Position numbers and translations under genes: made by a program. 64,000 bases of DNA from Pseudoalteromonas sp. GCY (GTDB taxonomy: Bacteria > Pseudomonadota > Gammaproteobacteria > Enterobacterales > Alteromonadaceae), in NCBI RefSeq assembly GCF_016695175.1, contig NZ_CP068023.1, positions 670,501 to 734,500 of the forward strand, written 5' to 3'. Shown one piece after another: positions 45,580 to 55,490 of this stretch. The notes beneath the pieces are model-generated. The model searched no databases. It was given only the letters and a program-made list of their open reading frames with translations, and had not been told where the DNA came from. Within the stretch, counting starts at the first letter, position 1. Each line of letters starts with the position of its first letter.

Positions 45580-46918
45580 ACCCATTCAAAAACTCATGGT
45601 AACTCGTACGTTAAGCTCAGGCGAGCAGGTTGCTGTAGGGGTCTTGGCGCAGAATCGGCAAGGCGTTTTTTTTCAGTATGCAGACAGCTATTTGCAGCAG
45701 TTTGGCAATTTATCACCTTTTACTTTGCAGTCGAGCACACAAGTTCAAGTCGCACCTAAAGCGCCGCATCAAGGTGTACATGGCGTATTTGGAGATTGTT
45801 TGCCCGATGGCTGGGGCATGCTGTTGCAAGATCGTATTTTCCGGCAAAGGGGCATCCTGCCTAATCAATTAACGGCGATGGATAGGTTAGCCTTTGTCGG
45901 TGATAAAGGCATGGGAGCGCTGTCTTTTTCTCCGGTGTCTGAGTTTTCAACTACGACGAACGCTGACATTGATTTAGCTACTTTAGGCATAGAAGCGCAA
46001 ACGCTGTTCGATTCTTCAATGTCAGATTATATGGATGATAATCACGATGAGTTAGGTGGACATACTCAGCAGGTGCTGGTTGCATTAGTCGCGGGTGGTA
46101 GTTCGGGTGGGGCAAGGCCAAAAGCGCAGATTTATATGCCTGCTGGGGAAACTCAGCATTGTCGAACCTTTGCTCAGCCTGGAGATGAGGCTTGGCTGAT
46201 TAAATTTACCTCGAAGAATCTCGCGCTCGGCCATGAAGAAGGTTTGTGTGAGGCGGTTTATTTACAAATGGCAGAACTTGCTAAGTGTCAACCGCCGCAA
46301 TGGCAACTCATTGAAGCACCAACTACAAGCGGTGCGTCTGCCTGGTTGGCGCTTAAGCGTTTTGATTATGTCACGGAGCAGACCAATTTAAGCGGCAATC
46401 GCAGTTCAGGTCGCCTGCATATGCACAGCGCTTGCGGGCTGCTGGATGCAGACTTTAGAACGCCAAGTTTAGATTACATTGATTTAATTAAAGCCAGCCG
46501 TCAGTTGTGTAAATCGCCAGCGGCTGGACAACTGCAATTTCGCCGTGCCGTTTTTAACCTGCTGTCGTCTAATCAAGACGACCACAGTAAAAACTGGGCG
46601 TTTTTGCAAGTGGATGACGGTCAATGGAATCCTGCACCTTTTTACGATGTTACCTACAGCCCACATCCATTTAACGAGCATGCCACTGCGTTCGGAGGTT
46701 ATGGCAAAGCGCCACCGCTTAAGGTGATGCAAAAACTAGCGACCAGTGCTGGTTATGGGAGTTGGCATGATGCAAGGCAAGTCATTGAAGAAGTTGCAGA
46801 AGCCATCAGTCAATTTACTTATCTTGCACAGCAGCAAGGGATCAGTAAAACGACAGCATCTGCGATTACTAAAACACTGGAGCAGCGCAAACAAGAAAAT
46901 GCAGCGCTTTTTCAATGA
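45569..46918 (+). CDS. hipA: HipA-like serine/threonine kinase toxin
   Basis: A 449-residue kinase toxin of type II HipBA systems; HipA relatives stop translation by phosphorylating glutamyl-tRNA synthetase or other targets. The N-subdomain ends in the ATP loop GGSSGGARPKAQI; LALKRFD and the catalytic SSNQDDHSKNWAF (Asp in N-x-DDH-KN) follow, with the metal-binding WNPAPFYDVTYSP. All catalytic elements are present, so it looks active. The ATG lies inside the end of hipB. Target specificity is not readable. Confidence 0.88.
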   Translation: MSFKPIQKLMVTRTLSSGEQVAVGVLAQNRQGVFFQYADSYLQQFGNLSPFTLQSSTQVQVAPKAPHQGVHGVFGDCLPDGWGMLLQDRIFRQRGILPNQLTAMDRLAFVGDKGMGALSFSPVSEFSTTTNADIDLATLGIEAQTLFDSSMSDYMDDNHDELGGHTQQVLVALVAGGSSGGARPKAQIYMPAGETQHCRTFAQPGDEAWLIKFTSKNLALGHEEGLCEAVYLQMAELAKCQPPQWQLIEAPTTSGASAWLALKRFDYVTEQTNLSGNRSSGRLHMHSACGLLDADFRTPSLDYIDLIKASRQLCKSPAAGQLQFRRAVFNLLSSNQDDHSKNWAFLQVDDGQWNPAPFYDVTYSPHPFNEHATAFGGYGKAPPLKVMQKLATSAGYGSWHDARQVIEEVAEAISQFTYLAQQQGISKTTASAITKTLEQRKQENAALFQ

Positions 46919-46966
46919 CAGTAAAACAAACTTTTCAATTCACAAAAAATACATAGCAAGGTCATC

Positions 46967-48084
46967 GTGAGCGAATATCAATACTATAAATTTGAGCGTC
47001 TGGATGGGTATTTAGATGCTAAAGCACGTCAAGCACTCAGAGCCATTTCAAGCCGTGCCGAGATCAGCGCTACGTCCTTTCAGGTGTATTACACCTACAG
47101 TGATCTAAAGGCAGAGCCTTTTGAGCTGATGTTAAAATACTTTGATATCGGTTTTTACTATGCCGATTGGGGCTCAATCGATGCCTACATCAAGCTACCA
47201 GCAGGAACGCTCCCTGAAGCTTTACTTGGCTTTTCAAGTGATGGGCTTCATGTTCACGAAAACGATGAATGGCAGTTGCTGATCTTTTCCCTTGAGGAGT
47301 ATGACGAGTATTTTGACGATGAGCATGCTGACGACTTTTCCAGCATTTAGCCGCTTTACGCAGCGGGTTAATGCAAGGGGATTGGCGCCTTGTGTACTTT
47401 ATGTGGCTCAAAGCGTTTGATTTTAATGATGACGTTGAACGAGTGCCGTTAGTTCAATTCGATTTTGAGCACCTCAGTGAAGAGGAGCAGGCGTTTGCAG
47501 CGCTGTATGATATTCCTTTAGCATTGGTTAAGGCACTCGCCATGGTGCTGAACGCACAACCCAGTCACCAAGCCAAACAAACCCAGTTTCAGTTTGATAC
47601 ATGGCTCCATAGTCTCTCAGAAGCAGAGAAAGACACGTTATTACGCATGTTGTTTGAGCAGGGCCAGCTTACCCGTCACCAAGCTTTAGCGCTGACGCGA
47701 AAAGAACCTGCCAACACAGACGAGATCTATCAATACTGGTTAACCACCGAGGTAATTTCCCCTTTCATTGAGCAAGCGCAAAGTCAATTACAGCAAGAGC
47801 AAGCCGCAGCTCTCGCAAAAAAATTAGCCATCGAAAAAGCAGAAAAAGAAAAAGCGTTGACGGATGTTTACAATCGGCGTGAGCACTACTGGCAGCAAGC
47901 ACAAGAGCAAGCGGATCGAACTTGCGCCAGTGGTTACGATGCGGCATCACGCTATCTGCATCAGCTGTTTGAGGCCTATCAGTTCAAAGTGGGTGAAGCG
48001 GCGTTTGAACAACGCTTTAAGCGCTTTGTTGTGGCGAATAATAGCCGTAAAGCATTGTTAAATCGCTTGAGTGATTCGCTTTAA
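46967..48084 (+). pseudogene. Frameshifted gene of a conserved cytoplasmic protein family
   Basis: Two adjacent frames read as one protein interrupted at a T-run. The first part (GTG 46967, AAGG 5 bases before) gives 127 residues to TAG 47348-47350; the second continues from 47371 to 48084. Adding one T to TTTT at 47336-47339 restores ...DDFFQHLAALRSGLMQGDWRLVYF... and opens the frame throughout. SEYQYYKFE ... SSRAEISATSFQVYY resembles a conserved family of uncharacterised proteins I have seen beside SWIM zinc-finger genes, though I cannot name it. The rest is charged and coiled-coil-like. It may be a true pseudogene, a sequencing error or a slip site. Confidence 0.75.
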
Positions 48085-48562
48085 ACGATGAGGCTATAGG
48101 TCGGCCAAATGACGTGAGTAAAAAATATCATTCAGTTTTGATTGGTTGAAAGCTTGAATGCCGCATTTAGGTTTACAAATTGTTATCTATGAAGTCACTG
48201 TGTAGACCTCTAACTGCTGAATTTCCCCGGTCGGTAAAACGCATAGACGAGTACTCAACTTGCATTGCACACTTTATCGCGCATAAAAGTGTGGTGGTGT
48301 TCGTTCTAGTTGAGAAAGGCTTTCTCTTTTTTGATAAGGTTGTTGGCACTTATCTCTTAGGCTTTGGGGGCAGTATGGGCAAAGTCTTAATTCACGTCAC
48401 TTAGCCACACTCTAACCCTGCCCACAGAGCATTTATTATTTGGGGCACTATCTACAAACTGGGGCAAGTAGCTACCTGTACCCTCAGAAAGCTGCACGAT
48501 CTGGGCATTTATCTGCCTACTGCCTCCGTTTAACTATTTAATACTAGTGGGGCAAACCCCTA
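48085..48562. other. Gene-poor stretch after the frameshifted gene
   Basis: About 480 bases without a gene I can support. A 74-codon frame at 48180-48404 starts without a ribosome site and has no recognisable features. The C-rich and G-rich segments near 48420-48550 (CTACCTGTACC, GGGGCAA) show no stem strong enough to report. Confidence 0.4.
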
Positions 48563-48723
48563 ATACCAATTGTATTAGGTAAATGAGCAATTTGAAGCGG
48601 AGAAATAGCTTTAGTAGCTAGGCAAAAATTTTGCTATTTAGTTGTTCTAAATGAGAAATTTTTAACGACGCTAATATGGTATTTCACCCTTCAAATTGAT
48701 TGGAGACTTAGTGCAATTGGTAT
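48563..48723. mobile_element. MITE-like element, 161 bases
   Basis: Terminal inverted repeats: ATACCAATTGTATTAGGT on the left (48563-48580) and its near complement on the right (GACTTAGTGCAATTGGTAT, ending 48723). A second inner inverted pair (CAATTTGAAG near 48598 and CTTCAAATTG near 48691) extends the symmetry, so the element could fold into a long hairpin. No coding capacity. No obvious target duplication beyond a possible TA. Similar ATACCAATTG-ended elements are common in Alteromonadales genomes in my experience. Confidence 0.6.
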
Positions 48724-48772
48724 AAATGAACTTAACAGATCAGTGAGGCTTATTTTAAAAAAAATAGAAACG

Positions 48773-49022
48773 ATGAACTCAACCACACAATCACCCACAA
48801 ACTCAGTATATCCAGCGCGTCAGCAGCGGATTTTGCACTTGCCTGAGGTAAAGGCCAAAACTGGCTTTGGCCGCAGTCCATTTATGTTCTTTACTTACTG
48901 GCAGAGATACCGGTAGAAAATTTCCGCGATATATTCGGATTGGCGTGCGGCGTAGTCGTAATTTTAGCCGTAGTAACGCTATCACCCTTAGAAGTAATTT
49001 TAAGCTTGTTTATAAATATTAA
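48773..49022 (+). pseudogene. AlpA-family regulator relic
   Basis: The frame from ATG 48773 reads MNSTTQ...QRILHLPEVKAKTGFGRSPFMF, which matches the start of AlpA-type excisionase/regulators (RILRLPEV--RTGLSRST), but it stops at 48914-48916. Shifting by one base continues TGRKFPRYIRIGVRR, the FPxPIRIG second half of AlpA, to a stop at 49020-49022. AlpA regulators are typical of prophages and integrative islands, so this marks an old island next to the helicase gene. Confidence 0.65.
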
Positions 49023-49208
49023 GAGCCAAGTTGGAGAGCTAGCTCTTAGCTTAATGCATGACTACGAGCGCTTAATTGGGTTGGCTTTAAACCTGCAGGT
49101 GGTAGAGGTGTTAATGGCTAAAAAGCACTTAAAAAACCACACCACGCTTTTAACTAAATGCGAGAGCGTGTAAATTTATCTTTCATAATTAAAGGAATAG
49201 CAGTACTT

Positions 49209-52200
49209 ATGAATCAAACTGGCATTTATGAGCAAATGATCACTAACTTGATCTCGGGTCGCCTCAATAAAGAGCAGTTTTACATTGGGGAGCGTGTGCT
49301 TGAACAAGCCGAAGCTGCAATATGGCTATCTCGGTTTCTAAGCAGGATCATTGAGTATGCGGTTAATTGCTTGCCTGCCGGAGACGACCAATTACAGCGT
49401 CAAATTGAGTTATCAAATCAATTGATATTATGGCTTAAAGATAGGGTCCGAGAAGATGAATTCTTCGATGAAAACTTACTAGCAGGACAAGGAAAAATAC
49501 TTACGGCTTTATACGAAATTGAAAATCCTGTTGCCGCCGATTTAAAGAAGTATGTTGAAGATATATTTCCGCTAACGGGCTTAACACAAAGCGAATTATT
49601 TTGTGGCAGCAATGCAGGTTTATCTCTCGAGAGTGAGTTGAAGCGCGAAATAAGATCGTCAGACAAAATTTATTGGCTGGTCTCATTTATAAAATGGGCG
49701 GGGATCAGGATTTTCAAAAATGAGCTAGAGGAATTTACCCGCAGCGGTAAGCAGCTCAAAGTTATCACCACTTCTTACATGGGCGCAACCGATGCCAAAG
49801 CGGTTGAGTTTTTGGCTTCACTGCCCAATACAGAGGTTAAACTCAGCTACAATACTCAGCGTGAGCGACTACATGCAAAGAGCTATTTGTTTCTTCGAGA
49901 TACAGGCTTTCATACTGGCTACATTGGTTCGTCTAATTTATCGTACTCCGCTTTAACCAGTGGCCTTGAGTGGAATTTAAAGATCACGTCACAAGAAATT
50001 CCGCACATTATTGAGCGTTCAATTAATACATTTGAAAGCTACTGGAATTCGAGGGAATTTGAAGTGTTTGATGGTCAAGTTAAGGCACGAGAAAAGCTCA
50101 ATATAGCGCTCAAAAATGCCAAAATGGGCGGCGTTCAAGAGCCAAACCATTACTTTGAAATTAAGCCATTTACACATCAGCAAGAAATCTTAGAGCAATT
50201 AGAGGTTGAGCGAGCTTTACACAAGCGCTTTAAAAATCTAGTTGTGGCGGCAACAGGCACTGGTAAAACGTTAATTTCGGCCTTTGATTTTGCAAAGTTT
50301 CTCAAACACAAACCCGATGCTAATTTTTTATTTATTGCCCATCGAGAAGAAATTCTTAAACAGGCGCGTCAGGCTTATCGAGGTGTTTTAAAAAACTCGA
50401 CCTTTGGCGAGCTTTGGGTGAGTAACTACACTCCTGAGCGCTATGAACAATTGTTTGCATCGGTGCAAATGTTAAATAACCAACTTAACAACTTATCCCT
50501 TTCTAGTGACTACTTTGATTATATTGTCATTGATGAAGTGCATCACGTTGCTGCTAGCTCTTATCGCAGTATTTTAAATAAGTTTACGCCGAGTATTTTG
50601 CTAGGATTAACAGCAACGCCGGAGCGTCATGACGGTGCAAATATTCTTGATGACTTTTGTGGCGTGATTGCAGCTGAAATCCGCTTACCAGAGGCGATTA
50701 ACCGTCGCCATTTATGTCCGTTCCAATATTTTGGCGTTGATGATGATACCGATCTCAGAAGTGTCAGTTGGAGTCGAGCGCGGTACGACATAGCTGCATT
50801 AACCAATTTGTATACGCATAACCAGCAACGAGTTGAGAAGATTTATCAAACATTAAACGAGCTTATAACGTCTATGTCTTGCATGAAGGCATTGGCATTC
50901 TGTGTCAGCAAGGAGCATGCAGAATTTATGTGTAAGCAGTTCCTACTTAAAGGTATATCTTGCGATTATTTGACCAGTGATAACAGCCAAGATAGAACTC
51001 AAAAGCAACAAGCGCTTCGTTCAGGCAATATTAACGTTTTATTTGTGGTGGATATCTTTAACGAAGGAGTTGATATTCCTGAAGTCGACACTTTACTATT
51101 TTTACGACCTACAGAAAGCTTAACGATATTCTTGCAGCAATTGGGGCGAGGCTTGCGCTTAGCCGACGGCAAAGAGGTGTGCACGATTTTAGACTTTGTC
51201 GGTAATGCCAATGCTGAATATGACTTTGCTCATAAGTTTAGAGCTTTGGTTGGCAAAACCGATGGGGCAATAAGTGATGAAATTAAAAATGGATTTCCTC
51301 ATGCGCCTTTAGGTTGCCGAATCGAGCTCTCGAAACAAACGCAAGACATGGTGCTGCGTAACATTAAGCAGGCGACCTTGACTAGACAGAGGTTAATTGG
51401 TTTAGCTGGTTCGTTTTCTCGAGACTCAACCTTAGAAATGAACTTAGCAAATTTCATAAAGGTATACCCACAAGTTGAAGTAGAAGCTTTGTATAAAAGA
51501 CTATGCTGGACTGAGCTTTGTTTAGAAGCTGGTTTGTTAAACGATGTGGATCTTGAGCTTGTTCGTAACTTTGCCCGAATGGTAAAGACAAGGTTGCTAG
51601 TGTGTGATGATCATGACTATCTAAGCAAATTAAAAGAATTCGCTACTAATGGAGCGATAACTTCAGATTTACACCAACTCATGTTGCATTATGATTTCTG
51701 GCAACAATCAGGAGAAAAGCTAGGCTTCCAAGATATAAACGACAGTTTAAACCGACTTGAGCATCAGTGGTTAAAATCGGAATTAGCGAGTCTAACCTCT
51801 TTGTTAATTGACCGTATACACCATAATCAAGAAACCATGCCTATGATGGGCAATCACCCGATAAAGCTTCATGCTCGTTATGCCAGAGAGCAAATATTGG
51901 TTGGCTTTGGTGTGTCTACTTTTGAAAAGCAGCCTAATTCTCGAGAAGGTGTTTTTAGCATTCGAGAGCAAAATATTGAGCTGCTATTCGTTACGTTGAA
52001 TAAAAACGAAAAGCAGTTTTTGCCCACTACTATGTATCACGACTACGCGATAAATGAACAGCTTTTCCATTGGCAAAGCCAAAACTCAGCAAGGCCCGAT
52101 TATGGTAGAGGTCTAGACTATGTCACTCACAAAGCAAAGGGTAAGCGACTTTTTCTGTTTGTTAGAGAGCAAGCAAAAGACGAATTTGGCAAAACCATAG

Positions 52201-52331
52201 GATTTGTTAATTTTGGTGAAGTTGACTATGTATCGCACACAGGTAGGCAGCCCATGAACATCACTTGGCAGTTGCGAAATACCATGCCGACGTTTATGTG
52301 GAAACAAGCGGCTAAGTTAGCAATGGCTTAG
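49209..52331 (+). CDS. PLD-nuclease-like / SF2 helicase / DUF3427 protein
   Basis: About 1040 residues from ATG 49209 (AAGGA lies 12 bases upstream; an earlier in-frame start is possible but unsupported). N-terminal PLD-like nuclease with the HxK site at about His222/Lys224 (RLHAKSYLF) and GSSNLS. SF2 helicase: Walker A ATGTGKT (about 347-353), DEVHH box (about 442), LGLTATPER, and the C-terminal helicase motifs GVDIPEVD and QQLGRGLR. The final 200 residues (NIELLFVTLNK ... LFLFVREQ ... GEVDYVSHTG) match DUF3427. The layout is a nuclease-helicase fusion of the kind found in defence and restriction islands. The AlpA relic and MITE beside it fit a horizontally acquired context. Antiphage function is inferred, not shown. 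Confidence 0.88.
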   Translation: MNQTGIYEQMITNLISGRLNKEQFYIGERVLEQAEAAIWLSRFLSRIIEYAVNCLPAGDDQLQRQIELSNQLILWLKDRVREDEFFDENLLAGQGKILTALYEIENPVAADLKKYVEDIFPLTGLTQSELFCGSNAGLSLESELKREIRSSDKIYWLVSFIKWAGIRIFKNELEEFTRSGKQLKVITTSYMGATDAKAVEFLASLPNTEVKLSYNTQRERLHAKSYLFLRDTGFHTGYIGSSNLSYSALTSGLEWNLKITSQEIPHIIERSINTFESYWNSREFEVFDGQVKAREKLNIALKNAKMGGVQEPNHYFEIKPFTHQQEILEQLEVERALHKRFKNLVVAATGTGKTLISAFDFAKFLKHKPDANFLFIAHREEILKQARQAYRGVLKNSTFGELWVSNYTPERYEQLFASVQMLNNQLNNLSLSSDYFDYIVIDEVHHVAASSYRSILNKFTPSILLGLTATPERHDGANILDDFCGVIAAEIRLPEAINRRHLCPFQYFGVDDDTDLRSVSWSRARYDIAALTNLYTHNQQRVEKIYQTLNELITSMSCMKALAFCVSKEHAEFMCKQFLLKGISCDYLTSDNSQDRTQKQQALRSGNINVLFVVDIFNEGVDIPEVDTLLFLRPTESLTIFLQQLGRGLRLADGKEVCTILDFVGNANAEYDFAHKFRALVGKTDGAISDEIKNGFPHAPLGCRIELSKQTQDMVLRNIKQATLTRQRLIGLAGSFSRDSTLEMNLANFIKVYPQVEVEALYKRLCWTELCLEAGLLNDVDLELVRNFARMVKTRLLVCDDHDYLSKLKEFATNGAITSDLHQLMLHYDFWQQSGEKLGFQDINDSLNRLEHQWLKSELASLTSLLIDRIHHNQETMPMMGNHPIKLHARYAREQILVGFGVSTFEKQPNSREGVFSIREQNIELLFVTLNKNEKQFLPTTMYHDYAINEQLFHWQSQNSARPDYGRGLDYVTHKAKGKRLFLFVREQAKDEFGKTIGFVNFGEVDYVSHTGRQPMNITWQLRNTMPTFMWKQAAKLAMA

Positions 52332-52349
52332 CAGGTTGATATTGGAGCG

Positions 52350-52895
52350 TTAGCTTAATAAAGCGAGCATTTCCTTAATGGGCCAAATACAGTCTTTTTG
52401 TCCTTTAACCATGCAAGGGCGTTCAGCTAACCAGGCTGCAGTTCTATAAGGCGAACAATCCATGATGTTAATTTGGTCGAACCAAAGTTGATGTTCTATA
52501 TCGCCTTTCATTTGATTCATCGTCCCTTGCACACTACGGTTATTGGCTTTGGCGATTGTTAGCGGGCCGAGTAATGAGGCTGCTTTTTGTAATTGCTGGT
52601 TACTTGCACCCACTTTTAGCAAGGTATTCATAAAGCTATCAGCAAATAGATAATCTAACTTTGCAAAATCTGGTTTGGTGAGACCAATAATAAATACTGG
52701 AAAGCGGGTTTGATTATGCATCAGGAGTACACAGTTTCTGCGTTGTATTGTGAGCAAATTAGCATGCCAATCTGACAAAGGGTGAGTGTCTAGCATGCTT
52801 AAATCAGTCAGCTTTGCATCGGAACAAGCGGGTATAACTCCTTCATTGACAGGGAGCTTTGCAATGAGTTTTTGTGTACAGAACAGGTTAATCAT
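52350..52895 (-). CDS. DUF6933-like protein
   Basis: A 181-residue protein. I use the ATG at 52893-52895 because AAGGC lies in the right place and the protein then starts at MINLFCTQKLIAKLP; the longer frame would run back through the yicC terminator. SDWHANLLTIQRRNCVLLMHNQTRFPVFIIGLTK is like the DUF6933 family (WHANLFTIDRRK...). Function unknown. It has its own transcript, on the same strand as yicC. Confidence 0.7.
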   Translation of the reverse strand: MINLFCTQKLIAKLPVNEGVIPACSDAKLTDLSMLDTHPLSDWHANLLTIQRRNCVLLMHNQTRFPVFIIGLTKPDFAKLDYLFADSFMNTLLKVGASNQQLQKAASLLGPLTIAKANNRSVQGTMNQMKGDIEHQLWFDQINIMDCSPYRTAAWLAERPCMVKGQKDCIWPIKEMLALLS

Positions 52896-52975
52896 ACGGT
52901 TGCCTTTTTGTTCTAATAACAGTTGAAGTTTAGCGAAATTATGAAGGTTAATATACTTCATAAAATGAACCCAAT

Positions 52976-53000
52976 AAAAAACCGCCGAGAGGCGGTTTTT
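52976..53000. terminator. Terminator downstream of yicC
   Basis: AAAAACCGCC and GGCGGTTTTT around a GAGA loop, a symmetric stem flanked by A and T runs, usable on both strands. It ends the yicC transcript 25 bases after that gene's stop. Confidence 0.88.
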
Positions 53001-53024
53001 CAAAGCTGATAGAATATCGGTGTG

Positions 53025-53885
53025 TTATTCAATATTTTGGATCTGTTCGCGCATTTGCTCAATTAACACTTTAAGTTCAACGGCGGCGTTGGTGATGTCG
53101 CTGTTGATTGACTTTGAGGCTAGGGTGTTAGATTCGCGGTTGAATTCTTGCATCATAAAGTCTAAACGACGGCCACAAGCGCCTCCTTTTTTGAGGATTT
53201 TGTGGGTTTCTTTGACGTGTGACTTGAGGCGGTCGAGTTCTTCTGCAACATCTTGCTTTTGCGCAAGGTAAATCAGTTCTTGCTCTAGGCGACCTTCGTC
53301 AATGTCGGTTTTTAGTTCTTCTAACTTTTGTGAAAGTTTTTCACGTTGCCACTTAGTGACTTCAGGCATGTAACCTTCAACGATGGCAACTTGTTCTAAA
53401 ATACCGTCAAGACGAGTGGTGAGCATGGTTTCTAGGTTTTCGCCTTCACTTGCTCGTGCAGCTTTAAAGTCTTCTACAAGTTCATCAAAGCCGCCTAACA
53501 GCTCGCTGTTTACGGTGTCTAAATCGACTTCTTCGGCTTCCATTACGCCTGGCCAGCGTAGAATATCTACTGGATTGATATCACCGCCGCTTTGTGACTG
53601 TAGCCACTTTGCGCTTTCAACAAGTTGCTTTGCAAGCGATTCGTTGACGGTTAGTTGGCCAACGTGCGCAGGGTTTGCGGTGAACTTTAGGAATACTTCA
53701 ACTTTGCCGCGTTGTAGGTGTTTACGCAGGCGTTCACGTATTACTGGCTCTAAGCCTCTAAATTGTTCTGGTGCGCGGATAAAGGTTTCGAGGTAGCGTT
53801 GATTAACTGAACGAATTTCCCAAACCCCAGTGCCCCAGTCACCTTTCACTTCTTTGCGGGCGTAGGCGGTCATACTATGGATCAT
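53025..53885 (-). CDS. yicC: YicC-family endoribonuclease
   Basis: 286 residues. YicC-family proteins are endoribonucleases that act on small RNAs in E. coli. The N-terminus MIHSMTAYARKEVKGDWG..WEIRSVNQRYLE and the C-terminal GRRLDFMMQEFNRESNTLASKS are diagnostic. The gene diverges from rph, a classical neighbour in gammaproteobacteria. Length normal. Confidence 0.94.
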   Translation of the reverse strand: MIHSMTAYARKEVKGDWGTGVWEIRSVNQRYLETFIRAPEQFRGLEPVIRERLRKHLQRGKVEVFLKFTANPAHVGQLTVNESLAKQLVESAKWLQSQSGGDINPVDILRWPGVMEAEEVDLDTVNSELLGGFDELVEDFKAARASEGENLETMLTTRLDGILEQVAIVEGYMPEVTKWQREKLSQKLEELKTDIDEGRLEQELIYLAQKQDVAEELDRLKSHVKETHKILKKGGACGRRLDFMMQEFNRESNTLASKSINSDITNAAVELKVLIEQMREQIQNIE

Positions 53886-53977
53886 ATAAAGTCCCTAAAT
53901 TAGCTTGGTTTAACCGGAGCATTATAGCCGAATTTCCGCACAGCCCTAAAGTGAATTTTATTTTTAGTCGGATCGCG

Positions 53978-54006
53978 TGGCATAGTCTCTATGATCCCTT
54001 TATAAT
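53978..54006 (+). promoter_or_regulatory. Candidate rph promoter
   Basis: TATAAT at 54001-54006, with TGGCAT at 53978-53983 in a 17-base spaced -35 position (weak match). It lies 33 bases before the rph start, on the strand opposite to yicC. Confidence 0.5.
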
Positions 54007-54038
54007 GTACGGCAAATTTTGATGATGGGGGAACGTGG

Positions 54039-54752
54039 ATGCGTCCAAGCGAAAGAACTGCAAATCAGATCAGGCCGGTTACATTTACTCGTAACTATAC
54101 AATGCACGCTGAAGGCTCAGTAATGGTAGAGTTTGGTAACACAAAAGTGTTATGTACGGCTTCAGTAGAAGCGGGTGTGCCACGCTTTATGAAAGGTCAA
54201 GGCAAGGGCTGGATCACCGCAGAATACGGTATGCTTCCGCGCTCTACACATACGCGTAACAACCGTGAAGCGGCGCGTGGCAAACAAGGTGGCCGTACCA
54301 TGGAAATTCAACGCTTAATCGCGCGCGCACTCCGTGCCGCAGTTGATTTAAAAGCGTTAGGTGAGAACACCATTACTATCGACTGTGATGTTATTCAAGC
54401 GGATGGTGGTACACGTACGGCGTCAATTAGCGGTGCTTGTGTAGCATTGGTCGATGCACTAACCCACATGCGTGCCAAAGGCATGATCAATGTAAACCCG
54501 TTAAAGTTTATGATAGCGGCAATCTCGGTTGGGGTTTATAAAGGTCAGCCAATTACCGATCTTGAGTATCTTGAGGATTCAGAAGCTGAGACAGACATGA
54601 ACGTGATCATGACTGAAACTGGCAAACTGATTGAAGTACAAGGTACAGCTGAAGGCGAACCGTTCTCGTTCGACGAGCTAGATGAGTTACTTGGTCTTGC
54701 GAAACATTCAATTCGTGAAATCATTGATCTACAAAAGCAAGCGTTAGCGTAA
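54039..54752 (+). CDS. rph: Ribonuclease PH
   Basis: Phosphorolytic 3'-5' exonuclease that trims tRNA precursors. 237 residues. [33 protein letters not shown] and [15 protein letters not shown] are canonical. The C-terminal end is complete, unlike the frameshifted rph of E. coli K-12. pyrE follows after 21 bases, the classic rph-pyrE operon. Confidence 0.96.
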   Translation: MRPSERTANQIRPVTFTRNYTMHAEGSVMVEFGNTKVLCTASVEAGVPRFMKGQGKGWITAEYGMLPRSTHTRNNREAARGKQGGRTMEIQRLIARALRAAVDLKALGENTITIDCDVIQADGGTRTASISGACVALVDALTHMRAKGMINVNPLKFMIAAISVGVYKGQPITDLEYLEDSEAETDMNVIMTETGKLIEVQGTAEGEPFSFDELDELLGLAKHSIREIIDLQKQALA

Positions 54753-54773
54753 TCAACACTCAGTAGGAAAAAC

Positions 54774-55418
54774 ATGAAACCGTATCAAAAAGAGTTTATT
54801 GAATTTGCCTTAGAAAAGCAGGTGCTTAAGTTTGGTGAGTTTACGTTAAAGTCTGGTCGTACTAGCCCTTATTTTTTCAATGCTGGCCTGTTTAACACCG
54901 GTCGTGATCTGGCGCGTTTAGGTCGTTTCTATGCATCGGCATTGGAAGATGCTGGCATTGAGTTTGATGTGTTGTTTGGCCCTGCCTACAAAGGTATTCC
55001 TATTGCGACAACGACTGCGGTTGCACTTGCCGATCATCACAATAAAGATGTGCCTTACTGCTTTAATCGTAAAGAAAAGAAAGAGCATGGCGAAGGCGGT
55101 AACTTAGTAGGTTCAGCGCTTGAAGGTCGTATTATGCTTGTTGATGATGTGATCACAGCGGGTACTGCTATTCGTGAGTCGATGGAAATTATAGCTGCTA
55201 ATGGTGCCGATCTTGCCGGCGTATTAATCGCATTGGATCGCCAAGAAAAAGGTAAAGCTGAGCTTTCTGCTATTCAGGAAGTTGAGCGCGACTTTAATAC
55301 TCAAGTGGTGTCTATCGTGAAATTGGCTGATCTGATCACTTACCTTGAGCAACAAGGTGGTATGGATGCGCATTTGGATGCAGTTAAAGCATACCGTGAT
55401 AGCTACGGTGTAGCGTAA
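54774..55418 (+). CDS. pyrE: Orotate phosphoribosyltransferase
   Basis: Makes OMP from orotate and PRPP in pyrimidine synthesis. 214 residues. [29 protein letters not shown]-terminus, [11 protein letters not shown] and the PRPP motif [17 protein letters not shown] are all present. It lies in the rph-pyrE operon and is followed by a hairpin. Confidence 0.96.
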   Translation: MKPYQKEFIEFALEKQVLKFGEFTLKSGRTSPYFFNAGLFNTGRDLARLGRFYASALEDAGIEFDVLFGPAYKGIPIATTTAVALADHHNKDVPYCFNRKEKKEHGEGGNLVGSALEGRIMLVDDVITAGTAIRESMEIIAANGADLAGVLIALDRQEKGKAELSAIQEVERDFNTQVVSIVKLADLITYLEQQGGMDAHLDAVKAYRDSYGVA

Positions 55419-55436
55419 GCCCTGCGATTTTCTGCA

Positions 55437-55461
55437 GATGGCTAGTACCATGCTAGCCATC
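55437..55461 (+). terminator. Hairpin terminator after pyrE
   Basis: Arms GATGGCTAG and CTAGCCATC around a 7-base loop, followed by TATTT, 18 bases after the stop. The T-tract is short, so moderate strength. Confidence 0.65.
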
Positions 55462-55490
55462 TATTTAACCTGAGCTGCGGATAATTAATG

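Noticed and set aside
48180..48404. Possible 74-residue protein
   Set aside because: No ribosome site, no homology that I recognise; gene-poor context.
48940..49173. Possible 77-residue protein before the helicase
   Set aside because: It starts at TTG with no ribosome site and overlaps the AlpA relic in another frame; nothing in it is recognisable.
52350..53003. Longer start of the DUF6933-like gene
   Set aside because: It would run through the perfect yicC terminator; the ATG at 52895 has a ribosome site and fits the family start.
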